5,729 bases of DNA from Bacillota bacterium (GTDB lineage: Bacteria; Bacillota; Bacilli; Bacillales; Bacillaceae_J): NCBI GenBank assembly GCA_023457235.1, contig JAEWMK010000019.1, forward strand, positions 1 through 5,729. Reading direction: 5' to 3'. Of this stretch, positions 1-4,858 are shown in pieces. The notes under the pieces were generated by a model. It was not told the DNA's origin. It worked only from the letters and a program-made list of their open reading frames with translations, and ran no database searches. Position 1 is the first letter of the stretch. Each line of letters opens with the position of its first letter. The position numbers and the translations under genes were made by a program.

Positions 1-442
1 GGGAAGGATTGTAGCCAAACAAATCATTATTGGAATCTAAGCACACCTCATTCGTTAATTTTCCCCAGGTTTTTCTTGGGAAAAAATCCATGGAGGGATT
101 ACCGGCTTTAAAGTCTATCGTCCCTTCGGAAGTATTATTCTGAATAGGAAATTTACTCATTTCTTTAATTGGTTGTTGTGATTTACGTAAGAATAAAGAT
201 GTGCCATGCGATACATAGGTGCCAGATTGAGGGATGACTTCAATGTATCCTTCAATAATCAACTGATCATACGCTTCTAAAATTACATTTCTTGATACTC
301 CAATATTAGCCGCCAGTTCCCTTGAGGAAGGGAGGCGGTCCCCTGCTTGAAATTCATTCGTTAAGATTCGATACCGTACTTGTTCATAAACTTGTTGTGT
401 AAGTGTTTTTTCAGATTGTCGATTTATAGAAAAAAAGAGCAA
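1..442 (-). CDS. MocR/GabR-family (GntR-HTH plus aminotransferase-fold) transcriptional regulator, N-terminal part
   Basis: The 147 visible residues run off the window at base 1. Residues about 12-78 form a GntR-type winged helix-turn-helix, recognisable from AGDRLPSSRELAANIGVSRN followed by EAYDQLIIEGYI and the wing SGTYVS. A polar linker (about 82-107) leads into the start of a class-I aminotransferase fold at about 109-126, with IDFKAGNPSMDFFP. This order is diagnostic of MocR regulators, in which a PLP-binding effector domain controls DNA binding. Full members are about 450-480 residues, so roughly two thirds is missing and the PLP lysine is not visible. I chose the TTG start at 442 because GGGAGGGG lies 5 nt upstream. 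An in-frame ATG at 457 overlaps that Shine-Dalgarno sequence and would add MGGVH. The gene diverges from the racemase gene, which is its likely target. Some MocR proteins sense PLP or amino-acid-related ligands, but the ligand here is unknown. Confidence 0.93.
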   Translation of the reverse strand, partial: MLFFSINRQSEKTLTQQVYEQVRYRILTNEFQAGDRLPSSRELAANIGVSRNVILEAYDQLIIEGYIEVIPQSGTYVSHGTSLFLRKSQQPIKEMSKFPIQNNTSEGTIDFKAGNPSMDFFPRKTWGKLTNEVCLDSNNDLFGYNPS

Positions 443-447
443 ATGGA

Positions 448-455
448 CCCCTCCC
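448..455 (-). promoter_or_regulatory. Ribosome binding site selecting the TTG start of the MocR gene
   Basis: On the minus strand GGGAGGGG sits 5 nt before TTG at 442. It overlaps the alternative ATG at 457-455, which has no Shine-Dalgarno sequence of its own. This decides in favour of the TTG start. Confidence 0.7.
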
Positions 456-483
456 ATAACTGGTACTCTCATAATGCCTATTA

Positions 484-505
484 AGTGGAACTACTACCTT
501 CCAGT
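484..505. repeat. Imperfect inverted repeat in the divergent promoter region, candidate MocR operator
   Basis: AGTGGAA (484-490) and TTCCAGT (499-505) are inverted copies matching at 6 of 7 positions, separated by 8 bp. The repeat overlaps the predicted -10 of the regulator gene and the expected -35 zone of the racemase promoter. MocR regulators commonly bind such sites between divergent genes. Assignment as an operator is inference from position. Confidence 0.35.
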
Positions 506-511
506 ATACCA
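503..511 (-). promoter_or_regulatory. Predicted extended -10 promoter of the MocR gene
   Basis: The minus strand reads TGGTATACT, a TG-n extended -10 with hexamer TATACT at 508-503. No good -35 lies at 16-18 bp, which is usual for extended -10 promoters. Transcription would start near 496 and give a leader of about 50 nt. Confidence 0.5.
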
Positions 512-520
512 TGTTATTAT
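512..520 (+). promoter_or_regulatory. Predicted extended -10 promoter of the racemase gene
   Basis: TGTTATTAT provides TG-n plus hexamer TATTAT at 515-520. No convincing -35 is visible. The start point would be near 527, giving a short leader containing AAGGAGG at 534-540. The opposing -10 of the regulator lies only 6 bp away, so both promoters can hardly be occupied at once. Confidence 0.45.
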
Positions 521-548
521 TCTCGTAAAATACAAGGAGGCTTAACTT

Positions 549-1262
549 ATGAAAACAATTGGTTTAATTGGTGGTCTTAGTTGGGAATCAACTTCGGAGT
601 ATTACCGGATTATTAATGAAGGGGTAAAAGAGGCGCTTGGAGGTTTACACTCAGCAAAATGTTTAGTCTATTCTTTCAACTTTGAAGAAATTGTCCAATT
701 ACAAAAAGCGGAGGCTTGGGAGCTAGCTACTAAAGAAATGGTACATGCGGCCATTACTTTAGAATGTGCTGGGGCAGACTTCATTTTAATCTGCACAAAC
801 ACAATGCATAAAATGGCAGACGAAGTACAAAAAAGTATATCCGTACCACTTCTCCATATCGTTGATGCTACCGCTGTGGAAACGAAGAAGATGGGGATTA
901 AAACCGTAGCACTATTGGGAACAAAATATACAATGGAACAAAGCTTCTTTAAAAATCGTTTCCTAGAAAACCACAATATTAACATCATTACGCCAAATGA
1001 AGAGGACCGGGAAATTATTCATAATGTAATATTTAATGAGTTATGCCAGGGGGAAATTCTTCAGGAGTCTAGAAATAAGTATTTAGACATTATTAGGCGC
1101 TTAGAAGAGCAAGGTGCACAAGGGATTATTCTTGGGTGTACAGAAATTCCCCTTTTGCTTAAGCAAGAGGATGTAAATCTCCCTCTTTTTGATACGACAT
1201 CTATACATGCTAAGGTGGCTGTCAAGATGGCATTGGTTGATCATAGCGTAATAATGGATTAA
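549..1262 (+). CDS. ygeA: YgeA-like broad-specificity amino-acid racemase (Asp/Glu racemase family)
   Basis: This is a 237-residue, PLP-independent racemase of the Asp/Glu/hydantoin racemase superfamily. The start GLIGGLSWESTSEYYRIINE, the first catalytic cysteine C82 in CTNTMHK, the segment LLGTKYTMEQ (about 122-131) and the second catalytic cysteine C197 in LGCTEIPLL are all present. Such enzymes use the two cysteines as acid and base on the two faces of the alpha carbon. As I recall, E. coli YgeA has nearly the same motifs and length (about 230 aa). The match to B. subtilis RacX is weaker. YgeA and RacX are reported to make non-canonical D-amino acids, so the substrate may not be aspartate. 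The protein is cytoplasmic, with no signal peptide. The ATG has a strong AAGGAGG 8 nt upstream. The divergent MocR gene is the likely controller, a link inferred from gene order only. Confidence 0.93.
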   Translation: MKTIGLIGGLSWESTSEYYRIINEGVKEALGGLHSAKCLVYSFNFEEIVQLQKAEAWELATKEMVHAAITLECAGADFILICTNTMHKMADEVQKSISVPLLHIVDATAVETKKMGIKTVALLGTKYTMEQSFFKNRFLENHNINIITPNEEDREIIHNVIFNELCQGEILQESRNKYLDIIRRLEEQGAQGIILGCTEIPLLLKQEDVNLPLFDTTSIHAKVAVKMALVDHSVIMD

Positions 1263-1269
1263 ACAGTAT

Positions 1270-1296
1270 GGGACACAGGGTCGGGAAGTGCGTCCC
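1270..1296 (+). repeat. Family-1 palindromic repeat, copy A
   Basis: This 27-bp unit has arms GGGACACA and TGCGTCCC, which pair with one A-C mismatch around the loop core GGTCGGGAA. The core is identical to those at 4789-4797 and 5478-5486. It begins 7 bp after the racemase stop codon and could weakly terminate transcription, but no T-tract follows. The 3' arm continues into TCCCGCTTGAG, the same 11-mer that opens a family-2 repeat at 3478. Confidence 0.85.
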
Positions 1297-1329
1297 GCTT
1301 GAGCAAAGGAAACATTTCTACTTATGAGT

Positions 1330-1335
1330 TATAAT
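1330..1335 (+). promoter_or_regulatory. Possible -10 element of the nitroreductase gene
   Basis: A perfect TATAAT lies 33 bp before the start codon, but the region 16-18 bp upstream lacks a recognisable -35. TTGAGC at 1299-1304 is 25 bp away, which is too far. The promoter is therefore weak, activator-dependent or misassigned. Confidence 0.35.
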
Positions 1336-1368
1336 TTAGAAAAGACTATTAGAAAAAGGTGACTTTTC

Positions 1369-2124
1369 ATGACAAAGCAATGTTCATTATCGGAAACAGT
1401 TAGTTTGATGCAAAACCATGTCTCTGTCCGGCGTTATACTACTGATGTTATTCCTAAAGAGCATTTGCTCGAAATTATTCGGGCTGCGCAAGGTGCTCCT
1501 TCATCCCATTTTGTCCAAGCTTATTCGATCATTCATGTCACTGATCAGGAAAAGAAAAATAAAATTGCTGAACTCACCGGCAATCAGAGGCAGGTCAGCG
1601 ACTGCTCGGACTTTTTACTTTTTTGCGGGGATCTAAAACGGTTGGAATACGCATGTAAGAAACATGGAATCGTTTTTGAACACGATACTCTTGAAAATTT
1701 TATGGTAGCGGTAATAGATACAGCTTTAATTTCCCAAAATGCACTCACCGCTGCTGAATCCTTAGGATATGGCGGCTGTTATATTGGTGGTGTTCGTAAT
1801 AATCCCGGTCAGATTAGTGAATTAGTTTGTCTTCCTGATAAGGTATTCCCGCTATTTGGGTTATGCTTGGGAGTTCCTGCGAAGAGAAATGAAGTCAAAC
1901 CAAGACTTCCACTTGAAGCGATCATCCATGAAAATGAATACAATGAGGAGAAATACCTTGCGCTTTTGGATGAGTATGATCAAATTATGAACGATTATTA
2001 TAAAGCCAGAACCAGCAATAGCAAGGAAGCCGATTGGACGAAAACAATGGCTGATTTCATGAAAGAAAAGCGGAGACTGCATATGCGGGAATTCATCGAA
2101 AGGAAAGGGTTCTCACTGGAATAA
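1369..2124 (+). CDS. nfrA: NADPH-dependent FMN nitroreductase / flavin reductase, NfrA/NfsA type
   Basis: The 251-residue product belongs to the NfsA/Frp branch of the nitroreductase family. These are FMN-containing homodimers that use NADPH to reduce nitro compounds, quinones, flavins or similar electrophiles in the cytoplasm. FMN-binding motifs are in the usual places: SVRRY (19-23), APSSHFVQAYS (43-53), the glycine-rich GGCYIGG (135-141) and KPRLP (177-181). HENEYNEEKY, the YYKART segment and the C-terminal ERKGF match what I recall of B. subtilis NfrA (about 249 aa), so it appears full length. The ATG is preceded by AAAAGGTGA at 6 nt spacing. A strong terminator follows at 2140, and the gap of 106 bp after the racemase with its own TATAAT suggests a single-gene unit. 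The exact substrate cannot be read from the sequence, and the symbol is given by family resemblance. Confidence 0.9.
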   Translation: MTKQCSLSETVSLMQNHVSVRRYTTDVIPKEHLLEIIRAAQGAPSSHFVQAYSIIHVTDQEKKNKIAELTGNQRQVSDCSDFLLFCGDLKRLEYACKKHGIVFEHDTLENFMVAVIDTALISQNALTAAESLGYGGCYIGGVRNNPGQISELVCLPDKVFPLFGLCLGVPAKRNEVKPRLPLEAIIHENEYNEEKYLALLDEYDQIMNDYYKARTSNSKEADWTKTMADFMKEKRRLHMREFIERKGFSLE

Positions 2125-2139
2125 TTAAGAATTAAGTTG

Positions 2140-2174
2140 TCCCGCTAGAGTTCTAATAATCTAGCGGGATTTTT
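2140..2174 (+). terminator. Intrinsic terminator after the nitroreductase gene
   Basis: A perfect 9-bp stem, TCCCGCTAG (2140-2148) with CTAGCGGGA (2161-2169), has a 12-nt loop and is followed by five T (2170-2174). It lies 15 bp after the stop codon. The hairpin belongs to the family-2 repeat annotated separately. Confidence 0.88.
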
Positions 2175-2190
2175 GAATTCTCACGAATGT
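2140..2190 (+). repeat. Family-2 dispersed terminator repeat, copy 1
   Basis: The segment aligns with 3478-3527. The first arm TCCCGCT, the distal arm CTAGCGGGATTTTT and the tail AATTCTCACGA are conserved, while the loop differs and is one base longer. Conservation of the tail beyond the T-tract shows that these are copies of one element rather than independently evolved hairpins. Confidence 0.8.
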
Positions 2191-2191
2191 A

Positions 2192-2220
2192 TGAAACCTT
2201 AATTAATGATCTTTCGTATA
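2192..2220 (+). promoter_or_regulatory. ECF sigma-W-type promoter for the small membrane protein / coiled-coil operon
   Basis: TGAAAC (2192-2197, continuing CTT) and CGTATA (2215-2220) are separated by 17 bp. The Bacillus sigma-W consensus is TGAAAC-N16/17-CGTA, so both elements match completely. Transcription would begin near 2227, about 40 nt before the first gene. Sigma-W answers to cell-envelope stress such as membrane-active antimicrobials and alkaline shock. Related ECF factors (M, X) share the -35 but usually prefer CGTC at -10. No competing sigma-A promoter is evident in this gap. Confidence 0.8.
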
Positions 2221-2266
2221 TAAAGGCATTCCTAAGTTACTTTTTAAATTAGAGGTGAAGCCAAAA

Positions 2267-2461
2267 ATGAAAGAATGGTGGAACAAAAAGAAAGAAAAAA
2301 TGAGGAAAAGCAAGAAACACAATGAACATTATACGTTTGGTGATTTCCTTATTGATGTGCTTATCTGGATACCCGAGTTGGTCCTCCTTCCATTTAGAAT
2401 CATTTTTTGGTTGCTAAGAGGGTTAGGAAGATTAATAGGAGATGTCTTTGATATTGTGTGA
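2267..2461 (+). CDS. Small basic membrane protein of unknown function
   Basis: The 64-residue product is not one I recognise. Residues 1-18 are strongly basic and rich in Lys/Arg, with a WW pair at 4-5. Residues about 24-50 (FGDFLIDVLIWIPELVLLPF through IIFWLL) are hydrophobic and could be one long membrane helix or a short hairpin broken at IPE/LPF. A glycine-rich amphipathic tail ends in GDVFDIV. The ATG at 2267 is preferred over an in-frame GTG at 2255, because that GTG lies within the Shine-Dalgarno sequence AGAGGTGA (8 nt before the ATG). It is the first gene after the sigma-W-type promoter and ends 32 bp before the coiled-coil gene, with no terminator between, so the two should be co-transcribed. 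It may be a membrane anchor or sensor for the next protein; that is inference. Confidence 0.8.
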   Translation: MKEWWNKKKEKMRKSKKHNEHYTFGDFLIDVLIWIPELVLLPFRIIFWLLRGLGRLIGDVFDIV

Positions 2462-2493
2462 AGGAAATTATCCGATATTTGTGAGGTGGACCG

Positions 2494-3435
2494 ATGATAC
2501 AACAATTAAATAATGAACTAAAAGAAGTAAAGGATAAAATGAGGAAAAAGAAGAAATGGGAAGAACGCCTGAAAAATGTTCTGGATACTATAACAATCGA
2601 AGAAGCAAAGTTGAAACAAGTACAGCACCAATTTGAAAAAGAGCAAAAAGATGTTGATCGACTTGAATCATTGAGTGTAGCGAGCATTTTTTATGCCCTC
2701 ATTGGTCAAAAACTTGAAAAATTAGATAAGGAAAATCAGGAGCTCATTGCAGCTCGGTTAAAATTACAAGAAGTGACCAAGACCGTTGTTGACTTAAAAG
2801 AGGAGAGTAAGGAGCTTCAAGAAAAGCTTTCAACAGTTGCTAATATTGAAACTGAATATCAATCTTTATTAAAGCGAAAAGAAAGATTAATTCATAGCCA
2901 AGATCCTGTTCTAGGTCAGAAACTGGATGCACTTCTTGAACTGGAAACAGATTTACATTCAAGCCTAAAGGAATATGAAGAGGCAATTGAAGCAGGAGAA
3001 AGGGCAAGATCTTCACTTGAAAAGGCTCTTGAATCGCTTGATAGTGCGAAAGGATGGTCAACCTTCGACATGTTTGGTGGCGGTATGATTTCTACTGCGA
3101 TCAAACATAGCCATATTGATGATTCTCGTGATGAAATTCATCATGCACAAAGGGCGCTGCGGCATTTCCAGGAAGAGCTTAAAGATGTTGAAATGGTTGC
3201 AGAGGGTAATCTTGAAATAAGCGGGTTATTGACATTTGCAGATTACTTTTTTGACGGGATTATTGCAGACTGGTTCGTTCACGGACATATCCAAGATTCT
3301 TATGAACAAACCTCGAAAACTTTAAATCAGGTTTCTTCTGTCTTATCTCAACTGCAAGAGAAATACGAAGACATAAAGAACAACCTATCTGTAACTGAAC
3401 AAAAGCGGATATCGTTAATTGAAGATATGAACTGA
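2494..3435 (+). CDS. Coiled-coil protein with central GWSTFDMFGGG motif, unknown function
   Basis: The 313-residue, charged protein has long helical coiled-coil stretches at about 1-60, 73-185, 209-236 and 270-312, rich in Glu, Lys and Leu. They are interrupted by three distinctive segments: SLSVASIFYALIGQKLEKL (59-77), the glycine-rich GWSTFDMFGGGMIS (187-200) followed by KHSHIDD (204-210), and LTFADYFFDGIIADWF (246-261). These look like conserved family signatures I have seen in unannotated bacterial proteins, but no function is known to me. There is no signal peptide or clear transmembrane helix. The ATG is preceded by GAGGTGG, though at only 4 nt spacing. It follows the small membrane protein in a sigma-W-type operon. 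By architecture it could act like PspA/LiaH as a helical scaffold at a stressed membrane, but it is longer and lacks an obvious PspA signature. The stop codon lies inside the terminator stem. Confidence 0.85.
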   Translation: MIQQLNNELKEVKDKMRKKKKWEERLKNVLDTITIEEAKLKQVQHQFEKEQKDVDRLESLSVASIFYALIGQKLEKLDKENQELIAARLKLQEVTKTVVDLKEESKELQEKLSTVANIETEYQSLLKRKERLIHSQDPVLGQKLDALLELETDLHSSLKEYEEAIEAGERARSSLEKALESLDSAKGWSTFDMFGGGMISTAIKHSHIDDSRDEIHHAQRALRHFQEELKDVEMVAEGNLEISGLLTFADYFFDGIIADWFVHGHIQDSYEQTSKTLNQVSSVLSQLQEKYEDIKNNLSVTEQKRISLIEDMN

Positions 3436-3456
3436 ACCCAATAGTGGGTTCAGTTT
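3431..3456 (+). terminator. Terminator hairpin overlapping the end of the coiled-coil gene
   Basis: A perfect 10-bp stem, ACTGAACCCA with TGGGTTCAGT, closes on the tetraloop ATAG and is followed by only three T. The TGA stop (3433-3435) is within the 5' arm. The short T-tract makes it a modest terminator alone, but a second hairpin follows at 3474. Confidence 0.7.
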
Positions 3457-3457
3457 A

Positions 3458-3469
3458 CCGCGTCCCACT
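3458..3469 (-). repeat. Solo arm of the family-1 palindrome
   Basis: CCGCGTCCCACT is the exact reverse complement of the first 12 bases of copy B (4777-4788). No partner arm or loop core is nearby, so it looks like a decayed or half-deleted copy in the opposite orientation. Confidence 0.45.
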
Positions 3470-3473
3470 CCTT

Positions 3474-3511
3474 AAAATCCCGCTTGAGTGTGATAATCTA
3501 GCGGGATTTTT
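3474..3511. terminator. Bidirectional terminator between the coiled-coil and GGDEF genes
   Basis: AAAATCCCGCT (3474-3484) pairs perfectly with AGCGGGATTTT (3500-3510) over 11 bp. T-tracts follow on both strands, TTTTT on the plus strand and TTTT on the minus strand. It sits between two convergent genes, ending 7 bp from the GGDEF stop codon, and can end transcription from both sides. Confidence 0.85.
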
Positions 3512-3527
3512 AAATTCTCACGAGTGT
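3478..3527 (+). repeat. Family-2 dispersed terminator repeat, copy 2
   Basis: It is homologous to 2140-2190, sharing TCCCGCT, the distal arm CTAGCGGGATTTTT and the tail AATTCTCACGA, then TGT after one variable base. The tail runs into the GGDEF gene and supplies its last two codons and TGA stop on the minus strand. Confidence 0.8.
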
Positions 3528-4681
3528 TGATATTGAACCACTTGATTTCTGCCTTTATTTTTTGCTTCATAAAGCGCTTTGTCACATAAAATGTATAGTG
3601 TATCCCATTCGGTATTTTGATCGGGAATAATGGTGAGAAGCCCCAGACTTAGCGTATATCGCACAGGTATTTCCTGATTAGTTGCTTGATCGATTAACTG
3701 CCTAATCATTTCTGCAAATTTGGCGGAATCCTTTTCGTTTACCTCCGGTAGTAGTATTGCAAATTCATCGCCACCGTACCTGCCGAACAGGTCTTCTTTC
3801 CGTAGATAGTGTGCAATCTTGTCAGAAAGATCACGAAGAACGCGATCTCCTACAGCATGACCATAGGTGTCGTTAATTCCTTTAAAATGATCAACATCAA
3901 ATAATAATAGAGATATAGGCAGCCCCTTCTTAGCGCATACAGATAGACACTGATTGGACTGTGACAAAAAGGTTCTACGGTTTAGTATTCCGGTCAACTC
4001 ATCAATGGTCGCTAAATAAACTAGTTCTTGGTCAGCTTTTTCCTTTAGTAGCAGGACAAACCCTGTATTTCCCATAATCATCACAAGAAATAAAGTCAAA
4101 AATGAAATCGTCTGAGAAACACTTTCTGTAAATAATCCCATTTCCTGATTAGAAAGTAGCGCTGTTATCCCTCTTGCAGTTAAGGACATACAAACGAGAA
4201 GATAGAGAAAGCCCATGATTTTTACTAATTTGGAAGATGTCTTTTTTCGGATCATGTGGTACGTAGGTGTCATAACAACTAATGCTGTCCCGATCGATGA
4301 AAATGCTATCCTTGCACTTTCTATGTTATAAAAAAGAATGACTAAATGAAATCCCACAATATTAAAAAGCGTTATTATAATATAGAACTTTTTAATTTTT
4401 TGTGGGAAAGCCTGTTGAAGTTTCAAAACGGCAATACATTCTAACGAAGCACCAAGAAATAGAAGAGAGTTTGCCAAGGAAATGGTTAGAACATCAGGTA
4501 TTCCCCCGCGAAGTGCCAAAAAAAGCCATGCTACGGCTTGTACACACTTGGCAAGAAAAAAAGTATTAAATGTGGAGTCCTTTTGATAATTCTTCCAATA
4601 AGCACTAATAAGTAACACTGTAAACAAGTGCCCAAATACAAGAGTAATAAAGATTGTTTTCATATCAAGCAATAATCCCAT
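3518..4681 (-). CDS. Membrane-bound diguanylate cyclase (multi-TM sensor plus GGDEF domain)
   Basis: The 387-residue protein makes c-di-GMP from two GTP. The first ~212 residues contain about seven hydrophobic helices (roughly 8-28, 41-58, 66-86, 98-118, 122-143, 153-176, 189-212) and are probably the sensory module; its ligand is unknown. The catalytic domain follows, with DELTGILNRR (227-236), the metal-binding FDVDHFKGIND (261-271), an intact active site RYGGDEF (GGDEF at 303-307) and CDKALYEAKNKGRN (366-379). RKED at 294-297 lies exactly five residues before GGDEF and is a complete RxxD inhibitory site, so the enzyme should be active and product-inhibited. I start at ATG 4681, which has GGAATGGAG 8 nt upstream. 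An in-frame TTG at 4723 would add 14 residues but overlaps the predicted -10 and lacks a Shine-Dalgarno. The gene is monocistronic and convergent with the coiled-coil gene. Confidence 0.93.
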   Translation of the reverse strand: MGLLLDMKTIFITLVFGHLFTVLLISAYWKNYQKDSTFNTFFLAKCVQAVAWLFLALRGGIPDVLTISLANSLLFLGASLECIAVLKLQQAFPQKIKKFYIIITLFNIVGFHLVILFYNIESARIAFSSIGTALVVMTPTYHMIRKKTSSKLVKIMGFLYLLVCMSLTARGITALLSNQEMGLFTESVSQTISFLTLFLVMIMGNTGFVLLLKEKADQELVYLATIDELTGILNRRTFLSQSNQCLSVCAKKGLPISLLLFDVDHFKGINDTYGHAVGDRVLRDLSDKIAHYLRKEDLFGRYGGDEFAILLPEVNEKDSAKFAEMIRQLIDQATNQEIPVRYTLSLGLLTIIPDQNTEWDTLYILCDKALYEAKNKGRNQVVQYQHS

Positions 4682-4722
4682 TGTTAGAACTCCATTCCGA
4701 CATTTAAATAGATTCCAATTCA

Positions 4723-4728
4723 ATTATA
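4723..4728 (-). promoter_or_regulatory. Predicted -10 of the GGDEF gene
   Basis: The minus strand carries a perfect TATAAT (4728-4723), 41 bp before the chosen ATG. The -35 zone is poor (GTATTC at 17 bp spacing) and is occupied by a tandem 10-mer. The start point would be near 4716. Confidence 0.5.
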
Positions 4729-4730
4729 CT

Positions 4731-4750
4731 AGAATGAATCAGAATGAATA
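4731..4750. repeat. Tandem 10-bp direct repeat upstream of the GGDEF -10
   Basis: AGAATGAATC is immediately followed by AGAATGAATA, matching at 9 of 10 positions. The unit equals about one helical turn and covers the -35 region of the minus-strand promoter, so it could be a regulator site. It could equally be a chance duplication in AT-rich DNA. Confidence 0.5.
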
Positions 4751-4776
4751 CCTAAACTTTCAAATTATCAAAAAAT

Positions 4777-4822
4777 AGTGGGACGCGGGGTCGGGAACTG
4801 AGTCCCACTGACCCTGCGTCTC
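4777..4822 (+). repeat. Family-1 palindromic repeat, copy B (compound, with extra arm)
   Basis: AGTGGGAC (4777-4784) and GTCCCACT (4802-4809) form a perfect 8-bp stem around the conserved loop core GGTCGGGAA (4789-4797). A further arm, GACCCTGCGTCTC (4810-4822), is complementary to GGGACGCGGGGTC (4780-4792) at 11 of 13 positions, so two alternative hairpins are possible. It lies 8 bp upstream of the peroxidase -35 element. Confidence 0.85.
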
Positions 4823-4830
4823 ATTATGGC

Positions 4831-4858
4831 TTGACTTATGAGTTTAATAGTTTATAAT
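4831..4858 (+). promoter_or_regulatory. Sigma-A promoter of the glutathione peroxidase gene
   Basis: TTGACT (4831-4836) and a perfect TATAAT (4853-4858) are separated by 16 bp. Transcription would begin near 4865, about 32 nt before the ATG at 4897. Confidence 0.75.

Noticed and set aside
668..988. Open frame on the minus strand inside the racemase gene
   Set aside because: It lies fully opposite a gene with clear family motifs, has no Shine-Dalgarno or promoter, and its translation resembles no protein I know.
1270..1300. Strong intrinsic terminator after the racemase gene
   Set aside because: The stem of copy A has an internal mismatch and is followed by GCTTGAG rather than a T-tract, so termination there would be weak at best.
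1329..1343. PerR box upstream of the nitroreductase gene
   Set aside because: Only the left half-site TTATAAT is present. The right half (TAGAAAA) matches poorly, so it is just a -10 element.
2255..2266. GTG start for the small membrane protein, adding four residues
   Set aside because: The GTG is part of the AGAGGTGA Shine-Dalgarno sequence that correctly spaces the ATG at 2267.
1861..3104. Several open frames of 60-100 codons opposite the nitroreductase and coiled-coil genes
   Set aside because: They mirror the codon bias of the real genes, lack ribosome binding sites and overlap strongly supported coding sequence.
3458..3511. Attachment site or insertion-sequence remnant between the coiled-coil and cyclase genes
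   Set aside because: No transposase or integrase fragment, terminal repeats or target duplication can be seen. Repeat arms and terminators explain the segment.
4682..4723. TTG start for the GGDEF protein, adding 14 residues
   Set aside because: It falls on the predicted -10 hexamer, upstream of the likely transcription start, and has no Shine-Dalgarno. The ATG at 4681 has one at 8 nt.
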